A stretch of 64,000 nucleotides of DNA, from positions 62,001 through 126,000 of the forward strand of contig PAPF01000035.1 in NCBI GenBank assembly GCA_002708825.1. Reading direction: 5' to 3'. Shown here piece by piece: positions 61,909 to 64,000 of the stretch. Positions within the stretch are counted from its first letter, which is position 1, and every line of letters begins with the position of its first letter. Both the position numbers and the translations under genes were made by a program. This DNA comes from Phyllobacteriaceae bacterium (GTDB taxonomy: Bacteria; Pseudomonadota; Alphaproteobacteria; Rhizobiales; Rhizobiaceae). The notes under the pieces are model-generated. The model was not told the origin of the DNA and ran no database searches. It worked only from the letters and a program-made list of their open reading frames with translations.

Positions 61909-62934
61909 ATGCGCGACGTGCTGACCTTCACGGAAAAGGGCATCTATTGCCCCGCAGGGGATTTCTTCATCGATCCCTGGCGGCCGGTGGACCGTGCGCT
62001 CATCACCCATGGCCACGCCGACCATGCCCGCTTCGGCCATGGCAGCTACCTGTGCACTGAGGCCGCTGCGCCGGTCATCGAGCGCCGTCTCGGCGTGTCG
62101 GCCCGGACCGTTGCCTATGGCGAGAGGCTGAAGATCGGCGATGCCGCCGTCAGCTTTCATCCGGCCGGCCACGTGCCGGGATCGGCGCAGATCCGCGTCG
62201 AGGCGGGTGGCCAGGTCTGGGTGGTGTCCGGCGACTACAAGGTCGAGGAAGACGGCCTGTCAGAACCCTTCGAGCCGGTCCCATGCCATGCCTTCATCAC
62301 CGAATGCACCTTCGGCCTGCCCGTGTTCAACTGGACAAGCCAGGCAGAACTCGCCGCCGAACTGAACGCCTGGTGGCGCGATTGCACGGCTTCCGGCAAG
62401 GTGGCCGTCATCGGCGCCTATTCGCTTGGCAAGGCGCAGCGTGTGCTCAAAAGCCTCGATCTCTCCATCGGTCCCGTCTTCGCCCATGGCGCCGTGGAGA
62501 ACATGAACGCGGTGCTGCGCGAACAGGGCGTTGACCTGCCGCCGGCCATGCGTGTCACGCCGGACATGGGCCGCGCCGCCTTTGCCGGGGGGCTTGTGAT
62601 CGCACCGCCCTCGGCCATGGACGGTAGCTGGATGCGCCGCTTCGGCCCGGTCTCGCGCGGTTATGCCTCCGGCTGGATGGCGCTGCGCGGCGTGCGGCGC
62701 AGGCGCGCGGCCGATCGCGGCTTCGTGATGAGCGACCATGCCGACTGGAACGGCCTGAACGCCGCCATCGCGGCGACCGGCGCCGAACGCGTCTTCGTCA
62801 CCCACGGCTATACCGGGCCGTTCCGCAAGTGGCTGGAATCGCGCGGCTACGACGCCCATGTCGTCTCCACCGAATATGAGGGTGAAAGCCTCGACACGGC
62901 GCCGGCGGGCGAAGACAGCGGGGAAGCCGCATGA
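61909..62934 (+). CDS. Ligase-associated MBL-fold DNA exonuclease
   Basis: A 341-residue metallo-beta-lactamase fold protein. Metal-binding THGHADHARFGHG (about 34-46, H-X-H-X-D-H), HPAGHVPGSAQI, VVSGDYK with an Asp ligand, and the later SDHADWNGLN (about 274) plus FVTHGYTGPF give a beta-CASP-like nuclease site. This family is named for its genetic link to an ATP-dependent DNA ligase, which overlaps its 3' end by 4 bases here. Expected role: end processing in DNA repair. GAGG precedes the ATG. Confidence 0.92.
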   Translation: MRDVLTFTEKGIYCPAGDFFIDPWRPVDRALITHGHADHARFGHGSYLCTEAAAPVIERRLGVSARTVAYGERLKIGDAAVSFHPAGHVPGSAQIRVEAGGQVWVVSGDYKVEEDGLSEPFEPVPCHAFITECTFGLPVFNWTSQAELAAELNAWWRDCTASGKVAVIGAYSLGKAQRVLKSLDLSIGPVFAHGAVENMNAVLREQGVDLPPAMRVTPDMGRAAFAGGLVIAPPSAMDGSWMRRFGPVSRGYASGWMALRGVRRRRAADRGFVMSDHADWNGLNAAIAATGAERVFVTHGYTGPFRKWLESRGYDAHVVSTEYEGESLDTAPAGEDSGEAA

Positions 62935-64000
62935 ACCGCTTCGCCGCGCTCTTCACCGCGCTGGACCAGACGACGAGCACCAATGCCAGGGTCGCGGCGC
63001 TTGCGGACTATTTCCGCCAGGCGCCCGAGGACGACAGGCTCTGGACGGTCGCGCTGCTCTCGGGACGCCGGCCGCGCCGCGCCGTGACGGCAACGAACCT
63101 GCGCGAATGGGCCGCCGGGCGCGCGGGCATTCCCCTCTGGCTGTTCGAGGAGGCCTATCCGGTGGTCGGCGACCTGGCCGAGACCATCGCCCTCGTCCTG
63201 CCGGAACCGAGGGAAACGAGCGACGAGAGCCTGACCTTCTGGATCGAGGAGACGCGTGCGCTGCGCGATGCCGATGACGAGACCCGCAAGGCCGCCATCC
63301 TGTCGGCATGGGACCGGCTGGACCGCACGGGCCGCTTTCTCTTCAACAAGCTGATCACCGGCGGCTTCCGCATGGGCGTGTCGCAGAAGCTCATGACCCG
63401 TGCCCTGGCGGCGGCAACCGGCATCGAGGAGACGGCGCTCGCCCACCGCATCATGGGCGACTGGTCGCCGGACACCACCACCTTCGAACGCCTCATCCTG
63501 TCCGGCGACAACGAGGCCGCCACGTCCCGGCCCTATCCCTTCTGCCTTGCTCATCCGCTGGAGGTCGAGCCGGAAAGCCTCGGCGATGTCTCCGGCTGGC
63601 TGGCCGAATGGAAGTGGGACGGCATTCGCGGGCAACTGGTGCGCCGCGACGGCGAGGTCTTTGTCTGGTCGCGCGGCGAGGAACTGGTCACGGACCGCTT
63701 TCCCGAATTCGCCGCCACGCTGGATTTCGTGCCCGACGGAACGGTGATCGACGGCGAGATCATGGCCTGGCGCGACAACGCCGTCCTGCCCTTCCAGGCG
63801 CTGCAGACCCGGATCGGCCGCAAGACCGTCTCGAAAAGGCTGCTGGCGGAAACCCCCGTGGTCATGACCGCCTATGACCTGATGGAAGAGGATGGCCAGG
63901 ACCTGCGTGCAGTGCCCTTCGCCGAACGCCGCGCCCGGCTGGAAAGGCTGGTCGCCAGCCTTCCCGATGACGCGCCCTTGCGCCTCTCGCCCACGGTCCC
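62931..64000 (+). CDS. ATP-dependent DNA ligase, 5' part
   Basis: The frame opens with ATG 62931 (MNRFAALFTALDQTTSTNARV), overlapping the exonuclease stop (ATGA), and is still open at the window end, giving 356 residues. An N-terminal DNA-binding domain (about 1-200) precedes the adenylation domain with the nucleotidyltransferase lysine in WKWDGIRGQLV (about 226; K-X-D-G-X-R) and EGE-like DGEIMAW (about 280). It should seal nicks using ATP, alongside the NAD ligase. The C-terminal OB domain lies beyond 64000. Confidence 0.93.
   Translation, partial: MNRFAALFTALDQTTSTNARVAALADYFRQAPEDDRLWTVALLSGRRPRRAVTATNLREWAAGRAGIPLWLFEEAYPVVGDLAETIALVLPEPRETSDESLTFWIEETRALRDADDETRKAAILSAWDRLDRTGRFLFNKLITGGFRMGVSQKLMTRALAAATGIEETALAHRIMGDWSPDTTTFERLILSGDNEAATSRPYPFCLAHPLEVEPESLGDVSGWLAEWKWDGIRGQLVRRDGEVFVWSRGEELVTDRFPEFAATLDFVPDGTVIDGEIMAWRDNAVLPFQALQTRIGRKTVSKRLLAETPVVMTAYDLMEEDGQDLRAVPFAERRARLERLVASLPDDAPLRLSPTV

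Noticed and set aside
1-64000. Insertion sequences, prophage, CRISPR arrays, tRNA or rRNA genes
   Set aside because: No transposase or integrase-like protein, direct-repeat arrays, cloverleaf or rRNA-like segments were found while reading both strands.

Overview
The window is ordinary-looking chromosome of a GC-rich (roughly mid-60s percent) alphaproteobacterium, most likely order Hyphomicrobiales (Rhizobiales). Supporting features are rpsO-pnp next to fabI-fabB-fabA, rpsT-dnaA, an SRP RNA immediately before dnaX-ybaB, a TadE/TadG-deoB-Tad/Cpa pilus neighbourhood, and GANTC sites typical of CcrM methylation in front of dnaA. Genes are tightly packed with many 4-bp start/stop overlaps. I see no insertion sequences, prophage, CRISPR array, tRNA or rRNA. 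Nothing in the sequence demands a recently acquired island.

Layout. 1-4716: end of a CorA channel, a small secreted protein, an ArsP/DUF318-type permease and a three-gene nitrate/sulfonate/taurine-type ABC importer. 4951-8761: rpsO, pnp and an RsmC-like rRNA methyltransferase. 8777-13033: a membrane GGDEF-EAL protein and the unsaturated fatty acid genes fabI-fabB-fabA. 13246-15000: a secreted SH3 protein divergent from a D-2-hydroxyacid dehydrogenase. 15028-21670: a minus-strand replication block dnaA-dnaN-recF that runs on into a MoeB/ThiF-type adenylyltransferase and the two subunits of an aconitase-X enzyme. 21671-22517 is a long AT-rich regulatory interval with a perfect DnaA box. 22518-25886: rpsT, enoyl-CoA hydratase, mutM, deoB. 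26021-39097 is dominated by a complete Tad (Flp) pilus locus: two TadE-like pseudopilins, a small secretin-N-domain protein, three Flp pilins (all below 60 residues), cpaA-cpaB-cpaC-cpaD-cpaE-cpaF-tadB-tadC and, on the opposite strand, tadD. An orphan PhnD-like binding protein sits at its edge.

40165-44393: an M17 aminopeptidase, a MarR regulator overlapping an NlpC/P60 hydrolase, and convergent minus-strand GhrA-like and Nudix genes. The latter two are the tail of a long Yej-type peptide ABC importer operon (42802-52125) with two tandem periplasmic binding proteins. 52306-57762: membrane cytochrome c, kdsB, pheA, a PAP2 phosphatase overlapping a DUF1206 protein, nudC and a HIT protein. 57919-64000: SRP RNA, dnaX, ybaB, an EamA transporter (where recR would commonly be expected), a GNAT acetyltransferase, and an MBL-fold exonuclease overlapping an ATP-dependent DNA ligase that runs off the window.

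Most of the content is conserved housekeeping. The points most worth a second look are the dnaA upstream region, the pilus locus (three pilins, one with a C-terminal Cys-X2-Cys; CtrA-like sites; a terminator straight after the first pilin), and the MoeB-like plus aconitase-X tail of the replication operon. I did not find a clearly novel multi-gene system.
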